DNA of 64,000 bases from Boesenbergia rotunda (Eukaryota; Streptophyta; Magnoliopsida; Zingiberales; Zingiberaceae). This document shows, in pieces, positions 11,431-21,800 of this stretch. Under the pieces are notes generated by a model. It searched no databases and was not told the DNA's origin. It saw only the letters and a list, made by a program, of their open reading frames with translations. Location: the NCBI GenBank assembly GCA_024364735.1, contig JAGFNQ010000294.1, positions 287,582 to 351,581 on the forward strand. Direction: 5' to 3'. Each line of letters opens with the position of its first letter. Position 1 is the first letter of the stretch. The position numbers and the translations under genes are program-made.

Positions 11431-12868
11431 TGTAAACGGGATTATGTTCATTTTTGTTGGGGAATTGACTTTAACTATGTTGTTCCACAAATGATCAGAT
11501 TTGTTACAGCCTATAATTCCTAATATTTTAGAAACTCACCCTGTTCCGAATTAAGTTCAATTGCTCTCATATAGTTTAAGCTACATTCAGCAACTAATCT
11601 GCAAGCAATTAGACAAGAAATTAATTGTCTTTCAATTTTACAATAATACTACTTCATAGATGTCTTTTGCAATACAAGATAAAATTGCGCACCGGACCCG
11701 CCAATATCCCACATTGGTGGGAGCTTCATGCACCGTAGTGTCCTATACTACATAGATAAGTTGGATCTAAGGGTTTGCCAGTAGACCAATTTTATTACAT
11801 TTATGTATCTTGTTATTTATATAAATGCTGAAGGAGAGTTTGGCCATAATTTGTGAATAGTAGTGTTCATGAGATCGCAATATATGTGGTGAGCAGGCTA
11901 CAGAAATATTAACAGAAAAATAACTCCGTTGATGATGACTATACCTTTGTTGCTAACTTGACAAGAATCCCTTTGGATTTGCAACCTAAGAACAAGAGAA
12001 GAGATTATCAAAAAAAATAAATCTCATAGAAGGAAAATGATAAACATTTACTATGAAGAGTGTGTAACCATAGAGGATGGCTTGTAAATGATTGGCAAAT
12101 ACAAAAGAGATGCCATCATGGAAATTAAACAAAAACAATATCTGTTTAATTGATGAGCACTTAGACGATTGACTTGAAACAATAAAGAATGCACTTTTTC
12201 AGATAAAACAGGAGATTTTTCATACCTCTCTTAAAACAATAAACATCACACAAGATCATGTATGAAACTAATTAGATGTCAATGAGCATTTAGACAAGGG
12301 AGATTGATTGAAATTTTTCAATCATATTTTAAGCAAAAAGAAAAAAAAGAATGACTCTAGTATGGTTTATTCCTTTTCTCAAGCACTAGTAGTGTAGTAG
12401 CCTTACATAACAAGGTTTAACCATGCTTCTAAAAATCCAGGCTTCTAAACTGAAGACAGTTATTTTTCAACTGAAACTAAAAAATCAGTGATGTGCTTGC
12501 AAAGAAGTTCTACTAGCAATCGGAGGTACAGTGATCTTTTAACTGTCATCATAAACTTAGCTATCAGCAGGAAACTTAGATACCTCATACACAACCATCT
12601 CATATCTAAGTTAATAATAAAAGCTATAGTCCTTGTAACAAAAGATATCAATCTAGCCACTGTAAACTATAAAATGTACCCACCAGTTAGCCCTTTACTA
12701 CTGCTAAATAGAGTTTTATGTGAGTTGTCATTGTTGTCCTCCTTGAAGAAGCATGATTCTCATAACCTATATTGAAGGAGAACATTATGAAAAACAAGTA
12801 GGATTTCAAGAAAGAGACTTGGTGGGCAAACTTGTTTTGCAGAATGATTTCCACATTTGCTTTAAACT
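11431..12868 (+). other. Shared non-coding block, copy I
   Basis: Nearly identical to 21800-23250 in copy II. It is AT-rich, and I see no coding frame or RNA gene that I recognise. A CACCGGACCCGCCAATATCC / GGTGGGAGCTTCATGCACCG stretch near 11690-11740 resembles sequences often seen in plant non-coding repeats, but I cannot assign it. It lies where intron 8 of the oxidoreductase gene would be. Confidence 0.6.
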
Positions 12869-13796
12869 TGTCCCTTTAAAATAGCGGGAAAAGTATGCAA
12901 CTTTGGGATCCCAGTTTGAGTATTGCTTTTTGAACTTCTCTAAAATTCATTTAAATTTACCTTGTTTATTCTGTCTCACACCTTAAGGGTCAATTCAAAG
13001 ACGAATTTGTCACGACCGGAGGCATCCCACTCTCTGAGGTTTGTGCTCTGCTTCATGCACAATCAAAAGGAGAGTAAATTCTCTTCATCTTTAACTCATC
13101 GCTTTCTTCTTTTCTTATATTGCAATGCAGATATCGTTAAACACCATGGAAAGCAAAGTGACACCGAATCTATTTTTTGCGGGCGAGGTAACCTGTTGTT
13201 TCCCTATTACTATGTAGTCTATTCGTTGGATAACATAATTAGAAATCAATTCTTTTTGCATGTACTAAATGTTGATGGGATTACCGGCGGATTCAACTTT
13301 CAGGTAATGTTTATGTTATGGAAATATTCTATTGAAGAACATATCGACTTAGCTAGCAACATGATGGGTGTTTCCAATTGCATATGTAACCTTCTGTTTA
13401 CTTTTACTAATCGACATAAAAGAAAGATAATTAAAAATGTTATCTTGATGATGAACAATTGAGTTAGTGTCTTGTAAATTGTATCTGAGAGCTGAACCAA
13501 TCGAACTCAGTCTATTTGAAGCGCCACTACTCTTACTGGATTGAATTGGTTTCAGAAACATTGGTTTAGGCGAAATCCTGTTCCGGGTAACTTTGATTGA
13601 AAGTTCTTTTGCACGTAAATTTTCTGCAAAAATATTATTTGTTTGATTGGTATAAATTAAATCCAGTTTTTTTTTTAAAAAAAATGATTTAATTTAATTT
13701 TGTTAATTTCTACAGAATGCCTGGAGTGGTGGATACATTACAGGGACAAAAATTGGCGAGCGGGCATCAAGCAACAGCAATAAGGAGATTCTATGA
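12869..13796 (+). pseudogene. 3' exons of HI0933-type oxidoreductase, copy I
   Basis: Contains the tail of exon 11 (about 12875-12892), exon 12 (12988-13038, GQFKDEFVTTGGIPLSE), exon 13 (13131-13187), exon 14 (13262-13303, VLNVDGITGGFNFQ) and the last exon 15 (13716-13796, beginning NAWSGGYITG and ending in TGA). These are the conserved C-terminal motifs of the HI0933/BaiN flavoprotein family. The acceptor before exon 14 reads TTTTTGCAT instead of the TTTTTGCAG seen in copy II, so normal splicing is lost. Exons 9-10 and most of 11 are missing: the block to the left runs straight into exon 11. This is a 3' relic, but the only place in the window with the final exon. Confidence 0.85.
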
Positions 13797-14104
13797 ATAA
13801 ATCTTTCATATATGTTATATTGTTCATGTAAAAAATAGCTAACAATCATTTGATAGATAAAACATTATGAATATGAATTATCTGAAATAATTTGAATTTG
13901 GATGTTTACTTAACAAAATTAATATTTAAGAGTAAATAGCTTTAAAAAAATTCCACTTGAATTTGAACATGTGGATTATAAAACAAAACACAATCATGTC
14001 TTCGGGAATGAGGTGGACTTTCTCTTGACCATTTTCTTTTCATATTATTATTTATCTATAATCGTGTTCGTTATCATAAGATAGGTATATAAAATTGAAT
14101 AATT
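13797..14104. other. Intergenic AT-rich sequence
   Basis: Region between the oxidoreductase 3' end and the DUF247 3' end. From about 14011 it matches 48063-48150 in copy II. No gene is seen. Confidence 0.6.
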
Positions 14105-14220
14105 TCATTTCAAAAAAAGGTTGGAACCGTCAACCCAGCGGCCCCCTGGTATCTACCCCACAAGTATCCAGAGGGGGTAAATCACGATGAATGCTGGGCA
14201 AGCTAAGACACCCAGGCGCG
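14105..14220 (-). mobile_element. Short SINE-like insertion with 18-bp target duplication
   Basis: 116 bp flanked by perfect 18-bp direct repeats ATATAAAATTGAATAATT (14087-14104 and 14221-14238). Copy II at about 48155-48165 has the site without insertion. Read in reverse it ends in a T-rich tail after GGTTGACGGTTCCAACC, a B-box-like segment. Size, long target duplication and tail fit a tRNA-derived SINE, possibly 5' truncated. Confidence 0.75.
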
Positions 14221-14334
14221 ATATAAAATTGAATAATTGATTGACAACCAAGTTGTTAAAAATACTCTCTCTCTCATTCATGTATGATGAAAATATTCTC
14301 TTTCATTAATATGAGATATATTCTTATTATTATT

Positions 14335-14895
14335 ATTATTATATCATAATGATTTGTCGGCGCCGGTAATTTAATTTTTAAATGAATATATTTAATTTAA
14401 TTTGTTAGAAAATTTTATTAAAAAAATAAACCATATCATTAATAGATAAGATGGATTAGGATCTATTGTAGTCGATCGAACTATTTGAGATTTAATTTTT
14501 TTTTTTCAATTTGCAGCATACTTAAACTTTATTAATTGGCTTCAAAAAGATTGCAACAAGTTGATTACACAGTAATCGACTCGATACATTCCGTCAACAG
14601 CGTTAATGAGACCGAGCTCTATTTTGGATATTATATCATAATGACTTGTTGGCGCCGTGCCCTATAAAAGAGGTAATTTAATTTTTAAATGAATATATTT
14701 AATTTAATATGTTAGAAAATTTTATTAAAAAATATACCATATCATTAATAGATAAGATGGATTAGGATCTATTGTAGTCGATCGAACTATTTGAGATTTA
14801 ATTTTTTTTTTTTTTTTCAATTTGCAGCATACTTAAATGTAAAGGGCATTGTTGGCGCCGTCAACAGCATTTATTAGACCGAGCTCTATTTTGTA
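14335..14895. repeat. Tandem duplication of about 290 bp at the DUF247 3' end
   Basis: Positions 14335-14628 and 14629-14895 are two copies of the same stretch, each with TCATAATGA(T/C)TTGT(C/T)GGCGCC, the GATAAGATGGATTAGGATCT line, the poly-T tract and GACCGAGCTCTATTTTG. Copy II has it once (48385-48645). The first copy is a non-coding relic of the 3' flank and C-terminal end of the gene at 14861. Confidence 0.8.
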
Positions 14896-16210
14896 AAGCC
14901 AAAACAAGTTGCACGACCGCAATGTAAAGGGACCAAAAAGTTGTCGTCAATGAGGCACTGGACCGTGGATCGCAAAAGTATCTGCGGCGCAGGCCCGCAC
15001 GAAATGCATTCCATTTAGAATTATTAACCTTCTCGAAGACTCGTGAAATGTAGCATCTGTCGTAATCGACCTCCACCTCCTTGCAAAGCCTGTTGAAGAA
15101 CTGGGCGACTTTTTCGTTGTTGCCCAGCCTGCTGACGATGATCTTGTTTCGCTGGAGTATTTCCACATCTGCAGCGGTGTCAATGATGCAAGACATGAAC
15201 AAAGCATAGCCCGTGATGGGACCGTCGTTGCCAGCGGCAGGGCCGCCGTAATTAATGCCACACTGTTCCAGCGCGATGAGATTCCTCAACAGGATGTTGA
15301 TGTCGTCGTCCACCTCTATCCGGGGGATCTCCAGAACCCTTTCAAGGGAAAGGAAGCTGATGTCTAAGAAATTCGTCGGCTTCCGCTTCTTCCTGAATCC
15401 GATTCCTGTCTCCTCCAATCGAGTCGCACTTGGAAGCCATCCTAGCCTCTTCCAATTTGACTGACTATGATGATCGGGTCGAGGATTAATCCTTATACTT
15501 GTGTTAATTAACGGTACAATGCACAAGTAATAAAGATGGAGAATATGGTGAATTCGAGTAGCATCAGCAGGTACTCCTGGTATCTCGATACCGACAAAGC
15601 CACTGAAGAATTGGACGACCCATTGCTTTAGCCTACCTCGCTCGTCAGGGAACGCGGAGTCGAACAAAGTCTCGAGCAAAAAGAAGGGCAATTGGTTCTC
15701 CAACAGCAACATGTCTCGTGCCACTACTTTTCTTGATCGTTGCCAGTTCATAAAGAGGATCAGGTTTTCTATTCCTTCCGATGCCTTCCACAGCCATAGA
15801 ATCTCGATGACGAACACACAGTCTAACAACATCATCATGAGAAATTCATTTTCGCACATCTGGATCGATTGGATTGAGTAAGCATTGCGAGCTTCACTTG
15901 CTTTTGCCTTGATTAGTTTGAGATAGTTCTTGAGACCCATTCCTGTATTTTGGGATAGTAGCTTGTTGAGCAAAGACCACTTATGTCGATTCATGGCTTT
16001 AAGGTGAGGCTTATTATGATGATAGGGCCCGAGTGAGACCATCATTGGCTCGTAGGCCTCAGGCTGGACACCTCGTAAAATTTCTAAGACTTTGAAGATT
16101 GTTGGCTCTTGTCCCGTTGGCCTAATTGCTTCTTCATGGCTTGCGATGGCCGATCGTCTTTCTTCCAATCTTCTCACCCATTCCTCATCTATGTCGATTG
16201 TAACACTCAT
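14861..16210 (-). CDS. DUF247 family protein, copy I
   Basis: A plant-specific DUF247 protein of 449 codons in one exon. The start chosen is the ATG at 16208-16210 (MSVTIDIDEEWVRRLEER), which matches the start of the paralogue at 49974; an upstream in-frame Met at 16288 would add 26 hydrophobic residues not shared. Family hallmarks are a short N-terminal leader, IFKVLEILRGVQPEAYEPMM then VSLGPYHH, the ARDMLLLENQLPFFLLETLF block near residue 190, and a C-terminal hydrophobic segment (FWSLYIAVVQLVLALQ) that probably anchors it in a membrane. The biochemical function of DUF247 is unknown; some grass members act in self-incompatibility, which is not evidence for this gene. It is convergent with the oxidoreductase gene. 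Confidence 0.9.
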   Translation of the reverse strand: MSVTIDIDEEWVRRLEERRSAIASHEEAIRPTGQEPTIFKVLEILRGVQPEAYEPMMVSLGPYHHNKPHLKAMNRHKWSLLNKLLSQNTGMGLKNYLKLIKAKASEARNAYSIQSIQMCENEFLMMMLLDCVFVIEILWLWKASEGIENLILFMNWQRSRKVVARDMLLLENQLPFFLLETLFDSAFPDERGRLKQWVVQFFSGFVGIEIPGVPADATRIHHILHLYYLCIVPLINTSIRINPRPDHHSQSNWKRLGWLPSATRLEETGIGFRKKRKPTNFLDISFLSLERVLEIPRIEVDDDINILLRNLIALEQCGINYGGPAAGNDGPITGYALFMSCIIDTAADVEILQRNKIIVSRLGNNEKVAQFFNRLCKEVEVDYDRCYISRVFEKVNNSKWNAFRAGLRRRYFCDPRSSASLTTTFWSLYIAVVQLVLALQNRARSNKCC

Positions 16211-17130
16211 CTTTATTTTTTTATTAGCTATAATTAAAAAAACAATATCATTAATAATAATTTCATATAAATAAATTATAGATTTCATTTTTTGATTTTA
16301 TTTAACATATATTAATTTAGTCAAACCAATACCAAAATGATAAAAAAAAAATCAAATTTATATGTTTTAAATAAAATAAAAGAAAATAAAAAATCGATAC
16401 GTAGTTTTAATTGATTTTTTCAATTTAAAAATATTTATTTTCTCATTTAAATATGAAGAGATAAACAAATAATCTTTTTTTCCTACAAAAATTTAATTTT
16501 TATTCTAATAATAAATTGACAACCAATTATAAGGGTATATAAAATATATTAACCGTATTTCAATAAAAAAAATATATTCTCTGAAATCAATTTACTGAAA
16601 AATTTGAAAAAACAGTACCTCTTTGTTTTATAGTTATGAAGTCGATAGTAACAAAAAATATATATAAATATAAAGATTTTCAATGAACAAATATACACGA
16701 TCATTTAAAAAATAATTCTCATCAATTTACAGGGTAAATAATTTTTAAAAATAAATATAAACAAAATCTACATACTTTCAATCAATTGCACAAATAAATT
16801 CTTAATTCATCAACTATCATAACTAATTTAAAAATTTAATGAATCACATGCAAATGAAATTAAAAATATTTAATTTAATCAAATGTATCTGAAATATAAT
16901 TACCTGTAGATATTGCATATTCCCATCTTCGTCAAACAAGATCAAATCATCAACAAAATTTGCAGAAACAGCAAAATAATGATGAATAATTAACATCAAA
17001 TTAAGGAAGAACTTATAGGAAAATTTAATGCTTCTTGATATGAGCATGCAAATTGGCTCCCATAAATGAAGCCAAATATATAGGCATGAGTAGCGTTTAC
17101 CAGATTAATTAATTTACTTCCAATAATATT
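16211..17130 (-). promoter_or_regulatory. Upstream region of DUF247 copy I
   Basis: Very AT-rich, co-linear with 49975-50906 upstream of the second DUF247 gene. A short conserved open stretch on the - strand (16900-17047) ends at CTACAG/GTAATT and could be a 5' leader exon, with an intron reaching toward the main exon; copy II keeps the ATG-proximal part but shows small indels. No TATA box can be singled out in such AT-rich DNA. Confidence 0.5.
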
Positions 17131-17890
17131 CATTATGATTGGCTAAGAAAATAATTATTCTGAAATTAAAAATGAAGGAAGAAAGGGAAGAACTTACAGG
17201 AAACTAGACCTTGTTAAGCATGCATATTCGATCTCACAAATGAAGCAAATTTATAGGCATGAGTTGCGTTTACCAGATTAATTTATATACTGCCAATAAT
17301 ATTCATCATCATTAATTAGCTGAAAAAATAATAGAAAACAATTGACCAATAATTAAGTAGATGCATTAATGGTCATGAAATGCACAGTTGTCTTTGGTTA
17401 ATTAAAATATCTTCATTTCATTTTGTAAAAGATTAACGTTTTTTACAAAGACTACGGTCGACTTTGATTAATTCAAACATCTTTCAAAAAGACTTGAGTG
17501 CGACTCAAATATTATAACTTCTCACAAAAAAAAAAATCATTGAATAGTGACGGATAGATAGTATTCATCGCTAATATTGTGATTTAGGTCAAACCCCTAA
17601 TTATAGCGACGGACATGGTCAAACCCGTCGCTGTTAGCGACGGACAAGTAAGTTCCGTCGCAATTTTTAGGTTAAACATGCGGACATAGCCCCCCCCCAG
17701 GCACACGATCTGAACATCCTCTCTCCCCGTCTCCGACGCTTCTCCTTCGGCGAACAATCCTCCGATCCCAGGTACGCTATGTTACGCGGTTTTTCTTCCT
17801 TGTTTTCTATTTTCACTGTGTCGTGGCCTTCTCAATCCGGCAACTCCGGTCAGTCGGGGCCAGGCATGGCCAAGCGGATTAAATACTATA
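17131..17890. repeat. Intergenic; fragment with GCGACGGAC repeats
   Basis: 17170-17300 repeats parts of the preceding DUF247 upstream sequence. 17545-17665 holds spaced copies of GCGACGGAC and its complement GTCCGTCGC/CCGTCGC, the kind of subterminal repeat seen in CACTA and other DNA transposons. No ends are recognisable, so it is a transposon fragment at best. A C-rich run and a GC-rich stretch follow to about 17780. Confidence 0.45.
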
Positions 17891-17925
17891 AAAAATATAT
17901 TTAAAATGAAAAAAATTTTGAATGC

Positions 17926-18384
17926 ACGCAGGGCCTGAAGTCAGATGTCTTCAGCCCCTCCTATGGTGAATTCAGGTCCTGCGTTTGAATATGAAATTAC
18001 ATATTTTGATAGGTTTTTTATATATTAATATATTTATTAAATATTATTAAATATATTAATTTATATTAATCAAATATAAAAAATCATCTCTTTATATTTT
18101 TTAAAATCATGTTGGAAGATATATTTTTTTAACTGAAATATTTTTTCTTTCTTTATCATATATTTTTTAGTCGATTCAAATAATATATTATTTTAAAATA
18201 AAAAGTCTGAAAAAGCAGATTCAGATATCTCGGGATTCGTTACTGAGAAAGAGAAAGACAATACTTGGCGGGAGAGGTATAAGAGAAAGTTTATTAAAAT
18301 GGATGCGCCCTTTGGTAAAAATAAAACCCTGGTATGCCTTTTCGTAAATACCAATTATCAGGTGCGCCCTTTAGTAAAAAGCCG
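17926..18384 (+). mobile_element. Deletion remnant of a MULE related to the 25-45 kb element
   Basis: 18264-18384 matches the right terminal inverted repeat of the large MULE (45440-45563), including two copies of the GCGCCCTTTGGTA / GCGCCCTTTAGTA motif and the terminal GCCG. 17931-17983 holds GGGCCTGAA and TTCAGGTCC, the arms of the hairpin repeat that fills the large MULE. No coding sequence lies between them. The left end was not found, so no target duplication can be given. Confidence 0.65.
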
Positions 18385-18390
18385 ATTATA

Positions 18391-19148
18391 TAATAACAAC
18401 CAAACTAGAAATGTTGAAAGTTAACTTTGTCGACGAAAAAAAATGTTGGTAAAAGTCAATTCGTTCGTCTCTAGTGCCTCCGTCAATCCATCTTAGAACT
18501 AACACCGAAGAGGTAAATCATGGGAGCTACTAGCCTGGACGTTGTGTACATGGGAAGGCGGACATATTGACTTTGTCAAATTTTGACTCCCATATCTCAT
18601 ACTGACAATACTCATGTACTAACCATCAATTCATCCCGTGAAGAGACACATAGTGCCGATTAAGATTTTGATTTGAAATTAATTGTATTATTGGGTGTCC
18701 GACTATTATAACCCGACTAGGTTTACATTGGTGATCTAAAGAACCTTGCTCTTGTACATATTGTAAATTAAAAATGTATCAACTCTTGAAAAATATTTTA
18801 ATATATTTTTGGTTTTTAAAAGTAGATTAAATGATGTTTTTGTAATTTTTTGCCGACCACATGCAAGTCAATTGAAGTTAGGTCAGATCAAACTATCGTC
18901 CTCCACGTCAGCAATGACGCGCGACGACTCGTTGCCACCTACAGTTGACTCAATTTGCCATCAGATCTCCATCGCACGGTTCCTATCCAGAACAGGTACC
19001 CTCCCACCTTTCTATTTAAACCTTCCTCTCGCTCCCGTTTGTTTTCACTTCGACTCACGAGTATTAATTAAGGTTTAAAACTGAGATGAGCAAGGTCATT
19101 AGTCTAATTAATTAAGATGCTTAATTAGGCTTCTAGTCTATTGAGCAA
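18391..19148. other. Unassigned sequence, possible old promoter
   Basis: No gene recognised. A CTATTTAAACC box near 19011 followed by a pyrimidine-rich stretch could be a former TATA box and leader, but nothing downstream is a clear coding start. Confidence 0.3.
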
Positions 19149-19164
19149 GCTAACACTGGCCGTT

Positions 19165-19414
19165 GCCCTTGGGGCTATGGTGCAACAGTAGGGTAACTAG
19201 TCGTTAACTCAGATATTCGCGGTTCGATCCCCAACTACGGCGCATTTTGTAGGAATTTTTCCTCCAAATGGGGCGCGAATCCTGGGACGCTGGGCTTCTA
19301 GACTGCTCACCGCGAGCGCTTCCCGATTTATCCTGGTGATCGGTGGAAAACTTCCGTGAGGCCGAACCGATCACCCCAGGTTCAATTTGTATGCTGTCTG
19401 GTTTATTATTTTTA
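19165..19414 (+). mobile_element. tRNA-derived SINE with 16-bp target duplication
   Basis: 250 bp flanked by perfect direct repeats GCTAACACTGGCCGTT (19149-19164 and 19415-19430). The head has a polymerase III promoter: an A-box-like GGGCTATGGTGCAACAG and a B-box GGTTCGATCCC near 19222. The family recurs in this window: reversed at about 19990-20160 and 48262-48350, and as a 3' fragment at 20465-20540. Confidence 0.88.
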
Positions 19415-19439
19415 GCTAACACTGGCCGTTCAATTTGCT

Positions 19440-19725
19440 TCTACAGGGGAAGAGCAACAGCGGGGACGCCGCGATGGTGGTGGTTATGCAGGGGAGGAGC
19501 GGACGGGTGACGGTTGCGGCTAAGGCGGAGAGGAAGGTGGAGTTCTGGGATCGGGTGGCGGTACAGAGAGAGAGGAAGGTGGAGATCCGGGATGGGATGG
19601 TGATCAAGATGAAGAGGAAGGTGGAGGTCTGGGATCGAGTGACGGTCAAGACGGAGAGGCAGGTTGAGCTCGGTATCGAGTGGCGGCCAAGACAGAGAGG
19701 AGGGTGGAGCGCCTCCCCCCGCTAA
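19440..19725 (+). repeat. 42-bp minisatellite, second copy
   Basis: Same 42-bp unit and 14-residue frame (ERKVEFWDRVAVQR type) as at 1-340, here about six units, open for 96 codons from 19435. It begins right after the SINE target duplication and a CTACAG acceptor-like sequence, and leads into the oxidoreductase remnant exactly as in copy I. Confidence 0.7.
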
Positions 19726-20340
19726 GACTAAAGCTAAACCCAGTAAGTAAGAAGAAAACTAATGAGGTTTGTCCGTCCAGGAGTAGTCGGACTGCACAAT
19801 TTGTACTTCTATGCATACTTTTTTTTTCTTTATATGTGAAAATTGGACTTCAAAAATCGATCCAGTTCACAACGTATTTACCGTTAAAGTTGAGGATACA
19901 TAATTATCGAGTTATGATGAATCAAGCAGCATACAAATTAAATTTAAGATGATCGATTTAATTTTATAAAAGTTTTCTATCGGTCATCAGAATAAATCGG
20001 AAAATATTTACGGTGGACAGTCTAGAAGCCCAACGCCCTAGGATTCGCACCTCATTTGAAAGAAAAATTCCTATAAAATACACCGTAACTGAGGATCGAA
20101 CTGTGAATACTTGAGTTAACGATTAATTACCCTACTATTACACCATAGTCCCGGGGACATCATAGTACTTATACAGAACAATCAAGTTGAGGATCCATTG
20201 AAAACTCCAAGAAAATTAATCAATGTCTTCTTTGTATATGGTTGGCGTATTTAAAGGGAACCTTTTTATAATTCAGGCTTTTTAAATGAACTTAATTGAC
20301 AATTTGTAATAAGCTAACAAAATTAAATAATTGACCCAGT
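19726..20340 (+). pseudogene. Eroded internal exons/introns of the oxidoreductase gene, copy II
   Basis: Parallels 361-745: the exon 5 end and donor-like sequence near 19780-19830, the exon 6-like TCGATCCAGTTCAC to AAAGTTGAGGATAC near 19857-19893, and the intron 8-like segment from about 20205. It is interrupted at about 19912-20160 by unrelated sequence that includes a reversed SINE. Stops and frame loss make it non-coding. Confidence 0.6.
19990..20160 (-). mobile_element. SINE, reversed copy
   Basis: Reverse complement of the head and middle of the SINE at 19165: the GTCTAGAAGCCCAACGCCC and GAGGATCGAACTG B-box complement are clear. Diverged, with unclear target duplication. Confidence 0.7.
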
Positions 20341-20464
20341 CCAACAACATCATCTCAGGGAACTGATTTTTCACCCGTGTCGTCGATCGATCGTTGCACA
20401 CTTGCTCTGAGTGAGCTAGCTAGCGTTTCACGCTTCCATTTAGCTTTGCTCGATAAGTTGGAGA

Positions 20465-20540
20465 CCGGTGAGAAATTTCCGTGGGGCCGAGCCGGTCACC
20501 CCAGGTTCAATTTGTCTGCTGCCTGATTCATATTTTTTTT
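20465..20540 (+). mobile_element. 5'-truncated SINE with 14-bp target duplication
   Basis: 76 bp matching the 3' end of the 19165 SINE (GAAATTTCCGTGGGGCCGAG...). It is flanked by CGATAAGTTGGAGA at 20451-20464 and 20541-20554. Copy I near 855 has the single, uninterrupted target. Confidence 0.82.
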
Positions 20541-20554
20541 CGATAAGTTGGAGA

Positions 20555-21800
20555 CAGGCCCTCAGATTTATTGTGGGATTTTGAATCAACCACTTGTTGA
20601 TCAAAGATAACAATGTGACCTTTGAAAATAATGCAAATATAATTTAAAGTTGATACAAAAAGAATATGAGAGAGACAAGAGAAAGGGAAAAAAAACGACA
20701 ACTAGATAATGTTAGATATAGTGTGAATGGAAAAGGAGGAAAGATGCTCCATTGTGAATGATACTTTAGTCCCATATTAAGAGTTTCCAATGAATGGAAA
20801 GGGAGGTGGAGAATAAAGAGACTCCATTGTGAATGAGATTTTAATCCCACATTGGGAGTGTTAAGGCATAATTGTTGGTTTATATTATTTCACAAGTATG
20901 TTAGTTGTCAACAAATGCAAAGGGAGAGACTTTCTATCACGAGTGGGTGCGCAAGGGAATGTAAATCCAAAGCTCGGATTTGTACTGAACCAAGTAAACT
21001 CGTGTGCGTGCACGACCTGCGCACGTTGAATGCCCAACCGGTCAGGACAATATTTGTCCAAGCGAATAAATTAACATTTTGCCAAATTTTTTGCTCAAAC
21101 GTAACTAATGCATTAACAACAGACGTTTGAATCTGACCGGTTAATTGGCAGTAAATGGTTACTGCGGGGGTCTGAGCTTATATTAAGAGACATAGATTGT
21201 CTTCCACCTTGTTCCCGACTCTCTGGTAGCGTTCGAGTACTTCTTCAGTTCGCCACTAGCAACGAGTGCTCCGTTGTGTTCGTAATCCTACTATTGTATC
21301 CTGAGAGACAGACGTCCCTCGGAACCTCGAAGCACCGTTGGAGGAGGACAAATCTGTTTCGAGGAAACTGCGTTACGCAAACCTTGGCAACTCTTCACTT
21401 CCGGTTCGGGAAGACCGGTTCGGGACTTCCGGTTCGAGACGTCCGGCTCGGGAGATACTGCTCGGGAGATCCTGATCGGGAAATCCTGCTTGGGAGATAC
21501 TGGTCGAGAGACTCTACTCGGGAATTCTTGCTCGGGAATTCCAGCTCGGGATAATCTGCTCGGGGAATTCAACTCGGGAAGAACGGTTCGAGACGTCCGA
21601 TTCGGAAAACCTGCTCGAGAGATCTCCTCGAGAGACTACATTCATAGGAGTACAATTCCGATAAGTAGTGCTTGTGAAACGAGTTTGAGGATTTGAATAT
21701 GAGTAGTTTGGTCATGTTTTAGCGAGAGCAAAAACACTTTGATGTTCATTTTTGATGTTTAGCGGGAGCAATTTTTAACTTGACGAAGATTATGATTGTG
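20555..21800 (+). repeat. Old LTR-like sequence, uninterrupted copy II
   Basis: Equivalent of 870-1281 plus 10690-11430 without the SIRE insertion; the empty target GTAAA is at 20961-20965. It also keeps the roughly 100 bp (about 21010-21110) lost in copy I. The CTCGGGA-type minisatellite is at 21400-21620. Confidence 0.55.

Noticed and set aside
12962..13462. 166-codon frame across the oxidoreductase 3' exons (and its 149-codon match at 45699)
   Set aside because: It reads through introns in the wrong frame; splice sites and family motifs define the true exons.
14861..16210. DUF247 genes as a self-incompatibility locus
   Set aside because: Only the family is shared with the grass S/Z genes; no accompanying small secreted pollen-side gene was seen and two similar paralogues alone do not support this.
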